Counted from the first letter of the stretch, positions 1 to 9,540 are shown. The stretch is DNA of 64,000 bases from Paraburkholderia silviterrae (GCF_004353915.1 NZ_SMRP01000005.1:252166-316165), one strand, 5' to 3'. The notes: a model not told the origin generated them from the sequence alone. A program made the numbers and translations.

Positions 1-3000
1 GCGTACGGCGTCTCCAGGATGAAACGCTTGCCGATGAGCGCATCGACCTGCGCCTGCATGTCCGCCGCCGGCGCGCCGAAGGCCTTCGCCTGCACGAGCT
101 TTTTCGTCACCGACGCGTATTCGGCAAGGATCTGGCCGACGAGCCGCGCGATCTCCTGCGCGAGCAGCGAGAGACGGCCGCGGCCTTCGTCCTTGCGCGC
201 GTGGAAGCTGGCTTCATCGTCGGGCAGCGGATCCTGCAGGCAGGCGCGGTCGAGCGCGAGCTCGATCAACTGGTCGCGCAATTCTTCCTGGGTGGCCCGC
301 GCCATGAACTGCATTGCCATCTCGCGCAGGCCCGGCAGGTTTTTCTCCATATAGCGGATCGGCTCGCGCAATTGCAGCGCAAACAGCCGCCGCAAGCCGG
401 CGCGATGGATGCGCGCGGCCTCTTCGGGCGAATCGAACACTTCGACGTCGCAATGCGCGCCGCGGTCGACCAGCGCCGGATAGCCGAACAGCGTCTGGCC
501 GCCCCGGCGGATCTCCAGCAGCTCGGGCAGCTTGCCGAAGTTCCAGGTCGTGAGGTTCTCGTAGAGTGCGGTGGCCGGCGCGGCGTCGCTGGACGCGCTC
601 GTGTGCGGCGCGTGGCTCTGCGTCGACCCGCTCTTCGCCGCACCCGCCTGCGCGTCGGCGCCGCTCTGCTGTGCGTCTTGCGCCGCGGTGCGCGGCGCCC
701 CTGCCCCACGCGCCTCCAGCGCCGCGAGCGCGGTCGCACTCGCAAGCTTCTGGAACTGCTGCTGCGCCTGCGCGCCAAGCTCGCTGCGCAGTTGCGCGAG
801 ATTGCGGCCCATCGCGAGCTGGCGACCGTGCTCGTCGATCACCTTGAAGTTCATGAAAAGGTGCGCCGGCAGCAATTCGAGCTTGAAGTCGGACGACTTC
901 AAGGCGATCTGCTTTTGCTCGCGCACGTCCGCGATGAGCGCCTCGACCAGCCCGCCCGCGCCGAAGCGCTCACCGCCTATACGCTCGGCAAAGCCCGCCG
1001 CGTAGTCGGGCAACGGCACGCAATGGCGGCGCAGCTTCTGCGGCAGCGACTTCAGCAACTGATGCGCCTTCTCCTTGATCATGCCCGGCACGAGCCATTC
1101 GCAGCGACGCGCGTCGACCTGGTTGAGCGCGTAAAGCGGCACCGCAAGCGTCACGCCATCGCGCGGCGAGCCCGGCTCGAAGTGATAGGTGAGCGCCATC
1201 GCCACGCCCGACATCGTCATGCGCTTCGGGAACAGCTCGGTCGTCACGCCAGCGGCCTCGTGGCGCATGAGGTCGTCGCGCGAGAGATAGAGCAGGCGCA
1301 GCTTGTCTTCGGGCTGAGCGCTCTTTTTCACCTCGTCGCGATACCAGCGCTCGAACGACGCGCCGGAATAGATGCCCTCGGGAATCGCCTGATCGTAGAA
1401 CGCGAAGATCAGCTCGTCGTCGACGAGCACGTCCTGGCGGCGCGACTTGTGCTCGAGCTGCTCGATATCGGCGAGCAGCTTGCGGTTGTGCGCGAAGAAC
1501 GCGAGCTTCGTGTCGAACTCGCCCTCCACGAGCGCGCCGCGAATGAAGAGCTCGCGGGCACGCGCCGGGTCCTGCTTGCCGAACGCCACGCGTCTGCGCT
1601 GATAGACCGGCAGGCCATACAGCACGCCGCGCTCGAACGCGCTCACCTGCGCCGCGCGTTTTTCCCAGTGCGGCTCGGAAAGCGACTTGCGCAACAGATG
1701 CGCGCCCACCTTCTCGAGCCACTCGGGCTCGATCTTCGCGATGCAGCGCGCGTACAGCCGGCTCGTCTCGACGAGCTCGGCCGCCACGACCCAGCGCCCC
1801 GCTTTCTTCACGAGCGCCGAGCCCGGCCACAAGTGGAACTTGATGCCGCGCGCGCCGAGATAGTGCGGCTCATCGTCGGCTTTCAGGCCGATATTGCCGA
1901 GCAATCCCGTGAGCAGCGCGTGATGGATCTGCTCGTAGGTCGCGTCCGCTTCGTTGATGCGCCAGCCGTGCTCGCGCACCACCGTGAGCAGTTGCGAGTG
2001 GACGTCGCGCCATTCGCGCAGCCGCAGATGCGAGAGGAAATTCGCGCGGCACGAATCCACGAGCTGCTTGTTCGACTTCTTGTGCGCGACGGCGTCCTCG
2101 AACCAGGCCCAGATCTTGAGCCACTGGAGGAATTCGGAGCGCTCGTCGGCAAAGCGGCGATGCGCCTGGTCGGCCTGTTCCTGCGCCTCGACGGGCCGGT
2201 CGCGCGGGTCCTGCACCGAAAGCGCGCTCGCGATGATGAGCACTTCGCGCATGGCCTGCTCGTCGCGCGCACCGAGAATCATGCGGCCCACGCGCGGATC
2301 GAGCGGCAGGCGCGCGAGCTCGCGGCCCAACAGCGTGAGCGCGTTGTCGTCGTCGACGGCGCCGAGTTCATTGAGCAGCTGATAGCCATCGGCGATCGCG
2401 CGGCCCGGCGGCGGCTCGATGAACGGAAACGTCTCGATCGCCGTGAGATGCAGCGATTTCATGCGCAGGATCACCGCCGCAAGCGACGAACGCAAAATTT
2501 CCGGATCGGAAAATTTTGGCCGCGAAAGGAAATCCGGCTCCTCATAGAGGCGGATGCAAATGCCGTCCGCCACACGGCCGCAACGGCCCGCTCGCTGGTT
2601 CGCGGCGGCCTGCGAGATCGACTCGATCTGCAACTGCTCGACCTTGTTGCGGTACGAGTAACGCTTCACGCGCGCGAGGCCCGTGTCGACCACGTAGCGG
2701 ATGCCCGGCACCGTGAGCGAGGTTTCCGCCACGTTGGTGGCCAGCACGATGCGGCGCGCGTTCGACGGCTTGAACACGCGCTCCTGCTCCTGCGCGGAAA
2801 GCCGCGCGAACAGCGGCAAGATCTCGGTGTGCGGCGGATGATGCTTGCGCAACGCCTCGGCGGCGTCGCGGATCTCGCGCTCGCCGGGCAGGAACACGAG
2901 CACGTCGCCGGAGCCTTCGCGGCACAGTTCGTCGACGGCGTCGACGATGGCGTCCATCAAATCGCGGTCGGCATCCCTCTGCGACTTGGCGCCTTTATCG

Positions 3001-4460
3001 CCGCGCTCGCGCCCCGTCGTCCCCTGCGCGGCCTTCACCGCGGGGCTGTCCTCCTGCACCGGCCGATAGCGCACCTCGACCGGATACAGCCGCCCGCTCA
3101 CCTCGATCACCGGCGCGGGCTTGTCCTCGCTGCCGAAATGGCGCGCGAAGCGATCGGCGTCGATGGTCGCCGAGGTGACGATCAGCTTCAAATCGGGACG
3201 GCGCGGCAGGATCTCCTTCAGATAGCCGAGCAGGAAGTCGATGTTCAGGCTGCGCTCGTGCGCCTCGTCGATGATGATCGTGTCGTAGGCCTTGAGCAGC
3301 GGATCGGTCTGCGTCTCGGCGAGCAGGATGCCGTCGGTCATGAGCTTGACCGACGCGCCCGGCGCGAGATTGTCCGTGAAGCGCACCTTGTAGCCGACCA
3401 CCTCGCCGAACGGCGTGCCGAGCTCTTCGGCAATGCGGCGGCCCGTGGCCGACGCCGCGATCCGGCGCGGCTGCGTATGGCCGATTAGGCCGGTGCCGCC
3501 CGCGCCGCGGCCGCGGCCGAGCGAGAGCGCGATCTTCGGCAACTGCGTGGTCTTGCCCGAGCCGGTCTCGCCGCTCACGATCACGACCTGGTTTTCGGCG
3601 ATGGCGCGCGCGATCTCCGCGCGGCGGCCCGAGACCGGCAGCGCTTCGGGAAACGTGATCGGCGGAATGGGATTCGGCTCGACCGGGGCGCGTGGCGCAC
3701 GTGGGGCGCGCGGCTCGCCTGGCTGGCGCTCGGCGCGTGGCGCACGTTCGCCTTCGTTGGCGGGGCTCGATGCGTTTTCGGTTCTGCGCTTGCTGGACTG
3801 CGGCGGCTTCGGCTCGCGCGCCTGATCGGGCTGCTTCGGCTGCTGCGCGCGCGGCGGCTGCTCGCGCGCAGCCTGCGTCTGCGCTTGCGCGTTGCGCGGT
3901 TCGCCGCGCCGCGCCGTGCGTTCATCGTTACGCGATGCACCGGGCTGTGCTGCCGGTGCTTTCTCGTTCCGACGCGCCGCACTCGGCTCGGTTCGCGAAT
4001 CGCTATGCGACGCGCCCGGCTGTGTGGCGGCCCGCTCCGTCTGCGGATCACGACGCGCCTCGCCGGTTCGTCCCGCGCCCCGCGATTCAGCGCGGGCGGA
4101 CGGCTGCGCTGCCGGCCTGTTTTCGCTACGCCGTGGTGCATGCGCCTCGGTGCGCGGCGACGTTTGTGCTTGCGTGGGCGCCGCCGCCTTCGCTGCGCCT
4201 GGCTCCTGCGTCTGCGCGCGCTTCGGCTCGACGTTCTGACTAATTTTCTCGCCAGCCGCCTGCGCGCCCTTGTGCTGTTTCTGCGGATGACTCGCCCCGC
4301 CGCTCACGAGCGCGGCAAGCCGATCGGCAGACGCCAGCTTCTGTCCGCCGCCATACTTCTGCGAAGCGCGCTTTTCCTGCGCGTCGCCGTGCGCCGCGTC
4401 TTTGCCTGCAGGGGTGTTGCTGCCCTGCGCCGAGGCAGGTCTTTTGGGTACATTCGACAT
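1..4460 (-). CDS. hrpA: ATP-dependent RNA helicase HrpA, C-terminus outside window
   Basis: This is a DEAH-box RNA helicase of the HrpA family, whose members act on RNA and help rescue stalled ribosomes. Reading leftward from ATG at 4460, the frame stays open to base 1, giving about 1486 codons without a stop. Helicase motifs are clear: GETGSGKTTQ (about residue 295), DEAHERS, SAT, and QRAGRCGR. The last visible residues (AQVDALIGKRFI) belong to the C-terminal HrpA-specific region, so perhaps 100 residues are missing. The first 250 or so residues are a low-complexity stretch rich in R, Q, A, P and E, much longer than the E. coli N-terminus. It diverges from argA with 23 bp between start codons. 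Confidence 0.95.
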   Translation of the reverse strand, partial: MSNVPKRPASAQGSNTPAGKDAAHGDAQEKRASQKYGGGQKLASADRLAALVSGGASHPQKQHKGAQAAGEKISQNVEPKRAQTQEPGAAKAAAPTQAQTSPRTEAHAPRRSENRPAAQPSARAESRGAGRTGEARRDPQTERAATQPGASHSDSRTEPSAARRNEKAPAAQPGASRNDERTARRGEPRNAQAQTQAAREQPPRAQQPKQPDQAREPKPPQSSKRRTENASSPANEGERAPRAERQPGEPRAPRAPRAPVEPNPIPPITFPEALPVSGRRAEIARAIAENQVVIVSGETGSGKTTQLPKIALSLGRGRGAGGTGLIGHTQPRRIAASATGRRIAEELGTPFGEVVGYKVRFTDNLAPGASVKLMTDGILLAETQTDPLLKAYDTIIIDEAHERSLNIDFLLGYLKEILPRRPDLKLIVTSATIDADRFARHFGSEDKPAPVIEVSGRLYPVEVRYRPVQEDSPAVKAAQGTTGRERGDKGAKSQRDADRDLMDAIVDAVDELCREGSGDVLVFLPGEREIRDAAEALRKHHPPHTEILPLFARLSAQEQERVFKPSNARRIVLATNVAETSLTVPGIRYVVDTGLARVKRYSYRNKVEQLQIESISQAAANQRAGRCGRVADGICIRLYEEPDFLSRPKFSDPEILRSSLAAVILRMKSLHLTAIETFPFIEPPPGRAIADGYQLLNELGAVDDDNALTLLGRELARLPLDPRVGRMILGARDEQAMREVLIIASALSVQDPRDRPVEAQEQADQAHRRFADERSEFLQWLKIWAWFEDAVAHKKSNKQLVDSCRANFLSHLRLREWRDVHSQLLTVVREHGWRINEADATYEQIHHALLTGLLGNIGLKADDEPHYLGARGIKFHLWPGSALVKKAGRWVVAAELVETSRLYARCIAKIEPEWLEKVGAHLLRKSLSEPHWEKRAAQVSAFERGVLYGLPVYQRRRVAFGKQDPARARELFIRGALVEGEFDTKLAFFAHNRKLLADIEQLEHKSRRQDVLVDDELIFAFYDQAIPEGIYSGASFERWYRDEVKKSAQPEDKLRLLYLSRDDLMRHEAAGVTTELFPKRMTMSGVAMALTYHFEPGSPRDGVTLAVPLYALNQVDARRCEWLVPGMIKEKAHQLLKSLPQKLRRHCVPLPDYAAGFAERIGGERFGAGGLVEALIADVREQKQIALKSSDFKLELLPAHLFMNFKVIDEHGRQLAMGRNLAQLRSELGAQAQQQFQKLASATALAALEARGAGAPRTAAQDAQQSGADAQAGAAKSGSTQSHAPHTSASSDAAPATALYENLTTWNFGKLPELLEIRRGGQTLFGYPALVDRGAHCDVEVFDSPEEAARIHRAGLRRLFALQLREPIRYMEKNLPGLREMAMQFMARATQEELRDQLIELALDRACLQDPLPDDEASFHARKDEGRGRLSLLAQEIARLVGQILAEYASVTKKLVQAKAFGAPAADMQAQVDALIGKRFILETPY

Positions 4461-4468
4461 GGGGGCGC

Positions 4469-4476
4469 ATTATAAT
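4469..4476. promoter_or_regulatory. Palindromic double -10 element between hrpA and argA
   Basis: The octamer ATTATAAT is its own reverse complement, so a perfect TATAAT lies on the plus strand (4471-4476) and on the minus strand (4474-4469). Standard spacing puts the plus start at about 4483-4484, exactly at the argA ATG, and the minus start at about 4462, two bases before the hrpA ATG. Both messages would then be leaderless or nearly so. The -35 matches at normal spacing are poor on both strands. The sequence is direct observation; promoter activity is inference. Confidence 0.5.
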
Positions 4477-4483
4477 CCCGGGC

Positions 4484-5884
4484 ATGAATTCCCAAACCGA
4501 CCTCGTCCCCGCCTCCGCGAGCGCGCCGGCCTCCGCCGCCGCGGAATCCGCTTCAGAGCAAGCTGCCCAGCAAGCCGCGCAGCACGCGCAGTTCGTCGAC
4601 TGGATGCGATCGGTCGCGCCCTACATTCACGCATTCCAGGGCAAGACCTTTGTCGTCGGCTTCGGCGGCGAAGTCGTGCACCAGAATCTGCTCAACGCGC
4701 TCGTCGCCGACATCGCGCTCTTGCAGGCCATGGGCATCCAGATCGTGCTCGTGCACGGCTCGCGCCCGCAGGTCGAAGAGCAGATGAGCCTGCACGGCGT
4801 CGAGTCCGAGTTCTCGCACGGCATGCGCATCACCAATGCCCGCGCGCTGGAGTCGGCGAAAGAAGCCGCCGGCGAAGTGCGACTCGACATCGAAGCCGCG
4901 ATCAGCCAGGGGCTGCCGAACACGCCGATGGCGCACGCGCACATCAGCGTGGTCTCGGGCAATTTCGTGACGGCGCGGCCGGTCGGCATTCTCGACGGCG
5001 TCGACTTCCAGCACACGGGCGTCGTGCGCAAGATCGACGCCGATTCGATCCGCCATTCGCTCGCGAGCCGCAAGCTCGTGCTGCTCTCGCCGCTCGGCTT
5101 CTCGCCCACCGGCGAGGCGTTCAACCTGTCGATGGAAGACGTCGCCTCGGCGGCGGCCATCGCGCTGCGCGCCGACAAGATCATTTTCCTCACGGAAACG
5201 CCGGGCCTCATCAACGAGGAAGCCGAGCTGATCCGCGAAATGTCGCTCGACGACGCCTACAAGCTGCAGGAGAGCGGGACCGTGCTCGGCGACGCCGGCT
5301 TCTATCTGAAGCACTCGATCCGCGCCTGCCGTGGCGGCGTGGGCCGTGCGCACATCGTGCCCTACGCGCTCGACGGCAGCCTGCTGCTCGAACTGTTCCT
5401 GCACGACGGCGTGGGCACCATGATCTCGTACGAGAACCTGGAGAGCCTGCGCGAAGCCACGCCGGACGACGTCGGCGGCATTCTCACGCTGATCGAGCCG
5501 CTCGAAAGCGACGGCACGCTCGTGCGCCGCGGGCGTCACCAGATCGAGCGCGACATCGACCACTTCTCGGTGATCGAGCACGATGGCGTGCTGTTCGGCT
5601 GCGCCGCGCTCTACGCGTATCCGCAAGAGCGCATCGGCGAAATGGCGTGCCTCACGGTCTCGCCCGAGGCGCAAGGCTCCGGCGACGGCGAGCGGCTGCT
5701 GCGCCGCATCGAGCAGCGCGCGCGTGCGCGTGGCCTCACACGCATTTTCGTGCTCACCACGCGCACCGAGCACTGGTTCCTGAAGCGCGGCTTCGTGAAG
5801 GTCACCGTCGACGACCTGCCCGAAGACCGCCGCCGGCTCTACAACTGGCAGCGCAAGTCGCTCGTGCTGATGAAACAGCTATGA
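4484..5884 (+). CDS. argA: Amino-acid N-acetyltransferase (N-acetylglutamate synthase)
   Basis: ArgA makes N-acetylglutamate from glutamate and acetyl-CoA, the first step of arginine synthesis in the cytosol. The 466-residue product has the usual two-part plan: an amino-acid-kinase-like domain (about residues 35-290, with [20 protein letters not shown] and [11 protein letters not shown]) that binds arginine for feedback control, then a GNAT acetyltransferase domain (about 310-460, with [15 protein letters not shown] as the acetyl-CoA loop). Length fits the family. No Shine-Dalgarno is visible before the ATG, which agrees with a leaderless message from the TATAAT at 4471. yggX follows 82 bp downstream. 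Confidence 0.96.
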   Translation: MNSQTDLVPASASAPASAAAESASEQAAQQAAQHAQFVDWMRSVAPYIHAFQGKTFVVGFGGEVVHQNLLNALVADIALLQAMGIQIVLVHGSRPQVEEQMSLHGVESEFSHGMRITNARALESAKEAAGEVRLDIEAAISQGLPNTPMAHAHISVVSGNFVTARPVGILDGVDFQHTGVVRKIDADSIRHSLASRKLVLLSPLGFSPTGEAFNLSMEDVASAAAIALRADKIIFLTETPGLINEEAELIREMSLDDAYKLQESGTVLGDAGFYLKHSIRACRGGVGRAHIVPYALDGSLLLELFLHDGVGTMISYENLESLREATPDDVGGILTLIEPLESDGTLVRRGRHQIERDIDHFSVIEHDGVLFGCAALYAYPQERIGEMACLTVSPEAQGSGDGERLLRRIEQRARARGLTRIFVLTTRTEHWFLKRGFVKVTVDDLPEDRRRLYNWQRKSLVLMKQL

Positions 5885-5966
5885 AAGCCGCGTCCCCATC
5901 CGGGGAGTGGCCGCCAAGCGAAGCGAAACGCGCCGCCCACACCTACGACTACAGGAGAAGCACAGC

Positions 5967-6242
5967 ATGGCCCGTATGATCCAATGCGCCAAGCTCGGCA
6001 AGGAAGCCGAGGGACTCGATTTTCCGCCGCTGCCGGGCGAGCTCGGCAAACGCATCTACGAAAACGTCTCGAAAGAGGCATGGCAGGCCTGGCTCAAGCA
6101 GCAGACCATGCTCATCAACGAGAACCGGCTGAACATGGCCGATCCGCGCGCGCGCCAGTATCTGATGAAGCAGACGGAGAAGTTCTTCTTCGGCGAAGGC
6201 GCCGATCAGGCGTCGGGCTACGTGCCGCCGACCGAAGGCTGA
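5967..6242 (+). CDS. yggX: Fe(2+)-trafficking / oxidative damage protection protein YggX
   Basis: This small cytosolic protein protects Fe-S clusters from oxidative damage and is thought to handle labile Fe(II). The 91-residue length is typical. The N-terminus [20 protein letters not shown] carries the single conserved Cys7, and the C-terminal half has the family pattern around [21 protein letters not shown] chose ATG 5967 because AGGAGAAG lies 7 bases upstream and the protein start matches the family. It sits 82 bp after argA and is followed by a strong terminator, so it may be cotranscribed with argA. Confidence 0.96.
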   Translation: MARMIQCAKLGKEAEGLDFPPLPGELGKRIYENVSKEAWQAWLKQQTMLINENRLNMADPRARQYLMKQTEKFFFGEGADQASGYVPPTEG

Positions 6243-6319
6243 AATGCCTGCGCCGCGCGCCGGGATCCGTCCCCGGCGGCCGTCTCCACGACGGCATGCG
6301 AAGCGGCCAGACGGACCGC

Positions 6320-6349
6320 AAAAACCGCGCCTCCAGGTGCGGTTTTTTT
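6320..6349 (+). terminator. Rho-independent terminator after yggX
   Basis: A-rich arm followed by ACCGCGCC, a four-base loop, GGTGCGGT and seven Ts (6343-6349). It ends the argA-yggX unit. Confidence 0.85.
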
Positions 6350-6457
6350 ATGCACTTCATGCATTTTCAGAGCGCATTTCAAAAGTCGCTTAATTCGCGC
6401 AATCCCCCGCCACACGGGGCCTGGCGCGCTCACCGGGATCCCCGCCTGACGGGCGGT

Positions 6458-6487
6458 TTGCGCGATCTTTCGTTATCGTGCTATCAT
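6458..6487 (+). promoter_or_regulatory. Promoter-like pair upstream of a small-RNA candidate
   Basis: TTGCGC (6458-6463) and TATCAT (6482-6487) are separated by 18 bp, close to the sigma-70 consensus. Expected start is near 6494. No ORF with a Shine-Dalgarno follows within 110 bases; a hairpin plus T-tract follows instead. Confidence 0.45.
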
Positions 6488-6493
6488 AACGCT

Positions 6494-6604
6494 TCTTTCA
6501 ACAGGCATTAGCCATCAATTGCATTCAGGCCGGCACCCAAAACCGCTACTTGCCTGATTGCTTTCACACAAAAAGAACGCTCCGCCACGCGGGCTTTCTT
6601 TTTC
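6494..6604 (+). ncRNA. Candidate small RNA or terminated leader, about 110 nt
   Basis: The stretch lies between a promoter-like pair (6458-6487) and an intrinsic terminator at 6570-6604 (A-rich arm, GC-t-CCGC, CAC loop, GCGGGC, then CTTTCTTTTT). No convincing reading frame is present. It could be an independent sRNA or a prematurely terminated leader of the transporter that starts 277 bases further on. I recognise no known RNA family here. Confidence 0.4.
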
Positions 6605-6880
6605 GTTCAGCGGCGCTTCACTGAGCACCCTCGTGCCGGTCCAGCGTCCTCATGCGTCCTGCCCCCCAACCACGGCCACGCAGGCGCGCAACGCTTACGC
6701 ACAATTCGATTGAGTGTCGTTTCGCGACACGTCAGCATGTCACTCGTGCACCGCCTGCCTCGCAGACGGACCGGGCGCCCTCCCTTTGCGGCGTTCGTGC
6801 GCGAAATGTCGCCGCTATCGCGAAACGGCACTCTCCGGCAACCGTGGCGAGCCTTCGCAGGCTCGTCGCTGTCATTGGAG

Positions 6881-8350
6881 ATGCAAACCTTGACCGCTTC
6901 CACTTCCGGTTCATCGGCGACTTCGACCGATCTCACCTTCGACGACATTACGATCGTCGACAAAAGCCTCCTCAAACGCGCCGTCGGCGCCATGGCGCTC
7001 GGCAACGCCATGGAATGGTTCGACTTCGGCGTGTACAGCTACATCGCCGTCACGCTCGGCCAGGTGTTCTTCCCGTCGAGCAGCCCCTCGGCGCAGCTTA
7101 TCGCCACCTTCGGCACGTTCGCCGCGGCCTTTGTCGTGCGCCCGATCGGCGGCATGGTGTTCGGGCCGCTCGGCGACCGCATCGGCCGCCAGCGTGTGCT
7201 CGCAATGACCATGATCATGATGGCCTGCGGCACCTTCGCCATCGGCCTGATTCCGTCGTACCACTCGATCGGCATTGCCGCGCCCGTGCTGCTGCTCGTG
7301 GCGCGTCTGATCCAGGGCTTCTCGACGGGCGGCGAGTATGGCGGTGCTGCAACCTTCATCGCCGAATTCGCCACCGACAAGCGCCGCGGCTTCATGGGCA
7401 GCTTCCTCGAGTTCGGCACGCTGATCGGCTACGTGCTCGGCGCGGGCACGGTCGCCGTGCTGACCGCCGTGCTTTCGCATCAGCAACTGCTCGACTGGGG
7501 CTGGCGCATTCCGTTCATGATCGCGGGCCCGCTCGGCCTCGTGGGTCTTTACATCCGCACGAAGCTCGAGGAAACGCCCGCCTTCAAGCGCGAAGCCGAA
7601 CTGCGCGAAACCGAAGAGCACGCGCGTCCGAAGCTCACGCTGAAGTCGCTCGTCACGGAGCATCTGCGCCCCTTCCTGCTGTGCGTAGGCCTCGTGCTGA
7701 TCTTCAACGTGACCGACTACATGGCGCTCTCGTACCTGCCCAGCTATCTCTCGGCGACGCTGCACTTCAACGAAACGCACGGCCTGTTCCTCGTGCTGAT
7801 CGTGATGGTCCTGATGATGCCGATGACGCTCGGGTTCGGCCGCCTCTCGGACGCCATCGGCCGCAAGCCGGTGATGCTAGCGGGCTGCGTAGGCCTGATC
7901 GTGCTGTCGATTCCCTCGCTCACGCTGATCCAGACGGGCGAGCTCCTGCCGGTATTCTTCGGGCTCCTGATTCTCGGCGTGCTGCTTTCGTGCTTTACGG
8001 GCGTGATGCCCTCCGCGCTGCCGGCGCTGTTCCCGACCGCGATCCGCTACGGCGCGCTCGCGATTGGCTTTAACGTGTCGGTGTCGCTGTTCGGCGGCAC
8101 GACGCCGCTGGTCGCCGCCTGGCTCGTCGAGCACACGCAGAACCTGATGATGCCCGCGTACTACCTGATGGGCGCCGCGGTGATCGGCATCATTTCGGTC
8201 GTGTCGCTGCACGAGACGGCGCGCAAGCCGCTGCCGGGCTCAACACCGTGCGTCGGCACCCGGGCCGAGGCCCATGCAGTGATGCGCGGCGTGCGCGTCG
8301 CCCGAGAAATCGACGAGGATTACGCCGCGCACGCTGCGGTGCGGGTGTAA
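6881..8350 (+). CDS. proP: MHS-family MFS transporter, ProP-like (proline/betaine symporter)
   Basis: This is an inner-membrane proton symporter of the metabolite:H+ symport branch of the MFS; the closest match by eye is ProP, which imports proline and glycine betaine during osmotic stress. The 489-residue product has twelve hydrophobic segments, the N-terminal GNAMEWFDFGVYSY signature, GPLGDRIGRQRVL in loop 2-3, and QGFSTGGEYGGAATFIAEF after TM4, all MHS hallmarks. ATG 6881 has GGAG abutting it, so the in-frame TTG at 6890 (spacing 9) may be the true start. It lacks the long C-terminal coiled coil of E. coli ProP. A terminator follows. Confidence 0.85.
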   Translation: MQTLTASTSGSSATSTDLTFDDITIVDKSLLKRAVGAMALGNAMEWFDFGVYSYIAVTLGQVFFPSSSPSAQLIATFGTFAAAFVVRPIGGMVFGPLGDRIGRQRVLAMTMIMMACGTFAIGLIPSYHSIGIAAPVLLLVARLIQGFSTGGEYGGAATFIAEFATDKRRGFMGSFLEFGTLIGYVLGAGTVAVLTAVLSHQQLLDWGWRIPFMIAGPLGLVGLYIRTKLEETPAFKREAELRETEEHARPKLTLKSLVTEHLRPFLLCVGLVLIFNVTDYMALSYLPSYLSATLHFNETHGLFLVLIVMVLMMPMTLGFGRLSDAIGRKPVMLAGCVGLIVLSIPSLTLIQTGELLPVFFGLLILGVLLSCFTGVMPSALPALFPTAIRYGALAIGFNVSVSLFGGTTPLVAAWLVEHTQNLMMPAYYLMGAAVIGIISVVSLHETARKPLPGSTPCVGTRAEAHAVMRGVRVAREIDEDYAAHAAVRV

Positions 8351-8428
8351 CGAACGCAGTCGTGGCGCCGCAGTCGTGGCACCGTTGTGATGCGCTACGC
8401 ACTGAGGATTTCGCATCGGAAATCATCG

Positions 8429-8455
8429 AAGGCCAGCCATGTGCTGGCCTTTTTT
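8429..8455. terminator. Bidirectional terminator between proP and the phosphodiesterase
   Basis: Nine-bp perfect stem AAGGCCAGC/GCTGGCCTT with a five-base loop and a run of Ts on the plus strand. It separates the convergent genes ending at 8350 and 8476. Confidence 0.85.
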
Positions 8456-8475
8456 ACGTCTCGAGGGCGACGTGC

Positions 8476-8955
8476 TCAGTCGACCAGCCGCGTGTGCTCG
8501 ACGTTCAGCACGCCATCGTTTCCGATCGTCAACATCGCGGCGGAAATGGGCAATTTGAAGCGGCGCGGTCCGGCGCTGCCCGGATTCACGTAGCGCACGC
8601 CATCGCGCATTTCAAGCGCCGGCTTGTGCGAATGGCCGCTGACCACGATGGCGAAGCCCTGCGCTGCCGGGTCGCCACGCAGGTCGGGCAATTCGTGGAC
8701 GACCGCAATCGCGATACCGCCGATTTCGACGACGGTTTGCACCGGCAGCGCCTCGGCCCATGCGCCGTGGTCGTTATTGCCACGCACGGCAGTCAGCGGC
8801 GCGATCGCGGCGAGCCGGTCGAGCACGCCTGGCTCGCAAATATCGCCCGCGTGGACGATCGCATCGCAGCCCGTCAGGAAGCTCAACAGCTCGGGCCGCA
8901 CGAGATTGTGCGTATCGGAAACCAGCGCGACGCGCAGCGGATGTTGACGTGACAT
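8476..8955 (-). CDS. YfcE/MJ0936-type metallophosphoesterase
   Basis: A 159-residue calcineurin-like phosphoesterase, probably a cytosolic phosphodiesterase using two metal ions. All metal-binding motifs are present in order: SDTHN (D14, H16), HAGDI, RGNND, SGHSHK and NPGSAG. Length fits the small single-domain MJ0936/YfcE group. The physiological substrate cannot be read from the sequence. It is read leftward and separated by about 150 bp from the cupin gene (start 9540, end 9109). Confidence 0.88.
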   Translation of the reverse strand: MSRQHPLRVALVSDTHNLVRPELLSFLTGCDAIVHAGDICEPGVLDRLAAIAPLTAVRGNNDHGAWAEALPVQTVVEIGGIAIAVVHELPDLRGDPAAQGFAIVVSGHSHKPALEMRDGVRYVNPGSAGPRRFKLPISAAMLTIGNDGVLNVEHTRLVD

Positions 8956-9108
8956 GGGACGGTGTTTCGTAACGGAAAAAAGGTTGCGGCGCGAGCGACG
9001 ATCGAGCGCGTGGTCCGCACGGTTTGCTGCTCAGCCGATACGGGTGATTATCGTCGACGTGCCGCGCGTCTCGTCTCCGAAAGGAAAATTCCGCCGAAGC
9101 CGGCCGGC

Positions 9109-9540
9109 TCACCCGCGTTCGTCAGCAGCCGCGCCAAAATACACGGCGAGCCAGACCGAGGGCGCCGCCGTGTCGGTCCACGCCACGCGGTGCCGGCAGT
9201 GCGCGGGAATATGCATGTAGTCGCCGGGGCGCATCGGGTGGCGCGCGCCGCCTTGCGCTTCGAATTCCAGCTCCGCCGCGCCCGCGAGCAAAACCACCCA
9301 CTCGTCGCGCGGATCGTCGTACCAGAACCCTTCCGGACTCGCCTGCCCCGTCGAGACGATCCGTTCGATCAGCACGCCGGCTCGCGCGACGAGCCGCTCG
9401 AAACGCTCGTCGTGCGCGCCGGCTTCGATGCCCGCGTAGAGGTTGCCGCCCAGTGCATTGCCTGATGCATTGCCTGATGCGTTGCCTGATGCGTTGCCAG
9501 CGCGGTCGTCGGCATGCGCGTGCTCGCCGGGCGCGCTCAT
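9109..9540 (-). CDS. Cupin-domain protein with GNAS repeats
   Basis: The 143-residue product ends in a single cupin barrel (about residues 60-140): the WVVLLAGAAELEFE strand, then MRPGDYMHIPAHCRHRVAWT as the second cupin motif with two histidines. Similar proteins are often annotated as phosphoribosylaminoimidazole carboxylase-like or signal-peptide-free cupins; the function is unknown. The N-terminus has a tetrapeptide repeat (GNAS) encoded by 12-bp tandem DNA repeats. Its ATG overlaps the stop of the upstream flavoprotein by four bases (ATGA), which suggests translational coupling and a shared role. Confidence 0.75.
   Translation of the reverse strand: MSAPGEHAHADDRAGNASGNASGNASGNALGGNLYAGIEAGAHDERFERLVARAGVLIERIVSTGQASPEGFWYDDPRDEWVVLLAGAAELEFEAQGGARHPMRPGDYMHIPAHCRHRVAWTDTAAPSVWLAVYFGAAADERG
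9455..9498. repeat. 12-bp tandem repeat, about 3.7 copies
   Basis: Units at 9455-9466, 9467-9478, 9479-9490 and a partial at 9491-9498 read GCATTGCCTGAT or GCGTTGCCTGAT. They encode the GNAS repeat near the N-terminus of the cupin protein. The unit length is a multiple of three, so copy-number change would keep the frame. Confidence 0.9.

Noticed and set aside
201..3488. 1095-codon open frame on the plus strand
   Set aside because: It is the antisense shadow of hrpA. The product is Arg/Leu/His-rich low-complexity typical of reverse-frame high-GC sequence, and the minus frame has all helicase motifs.
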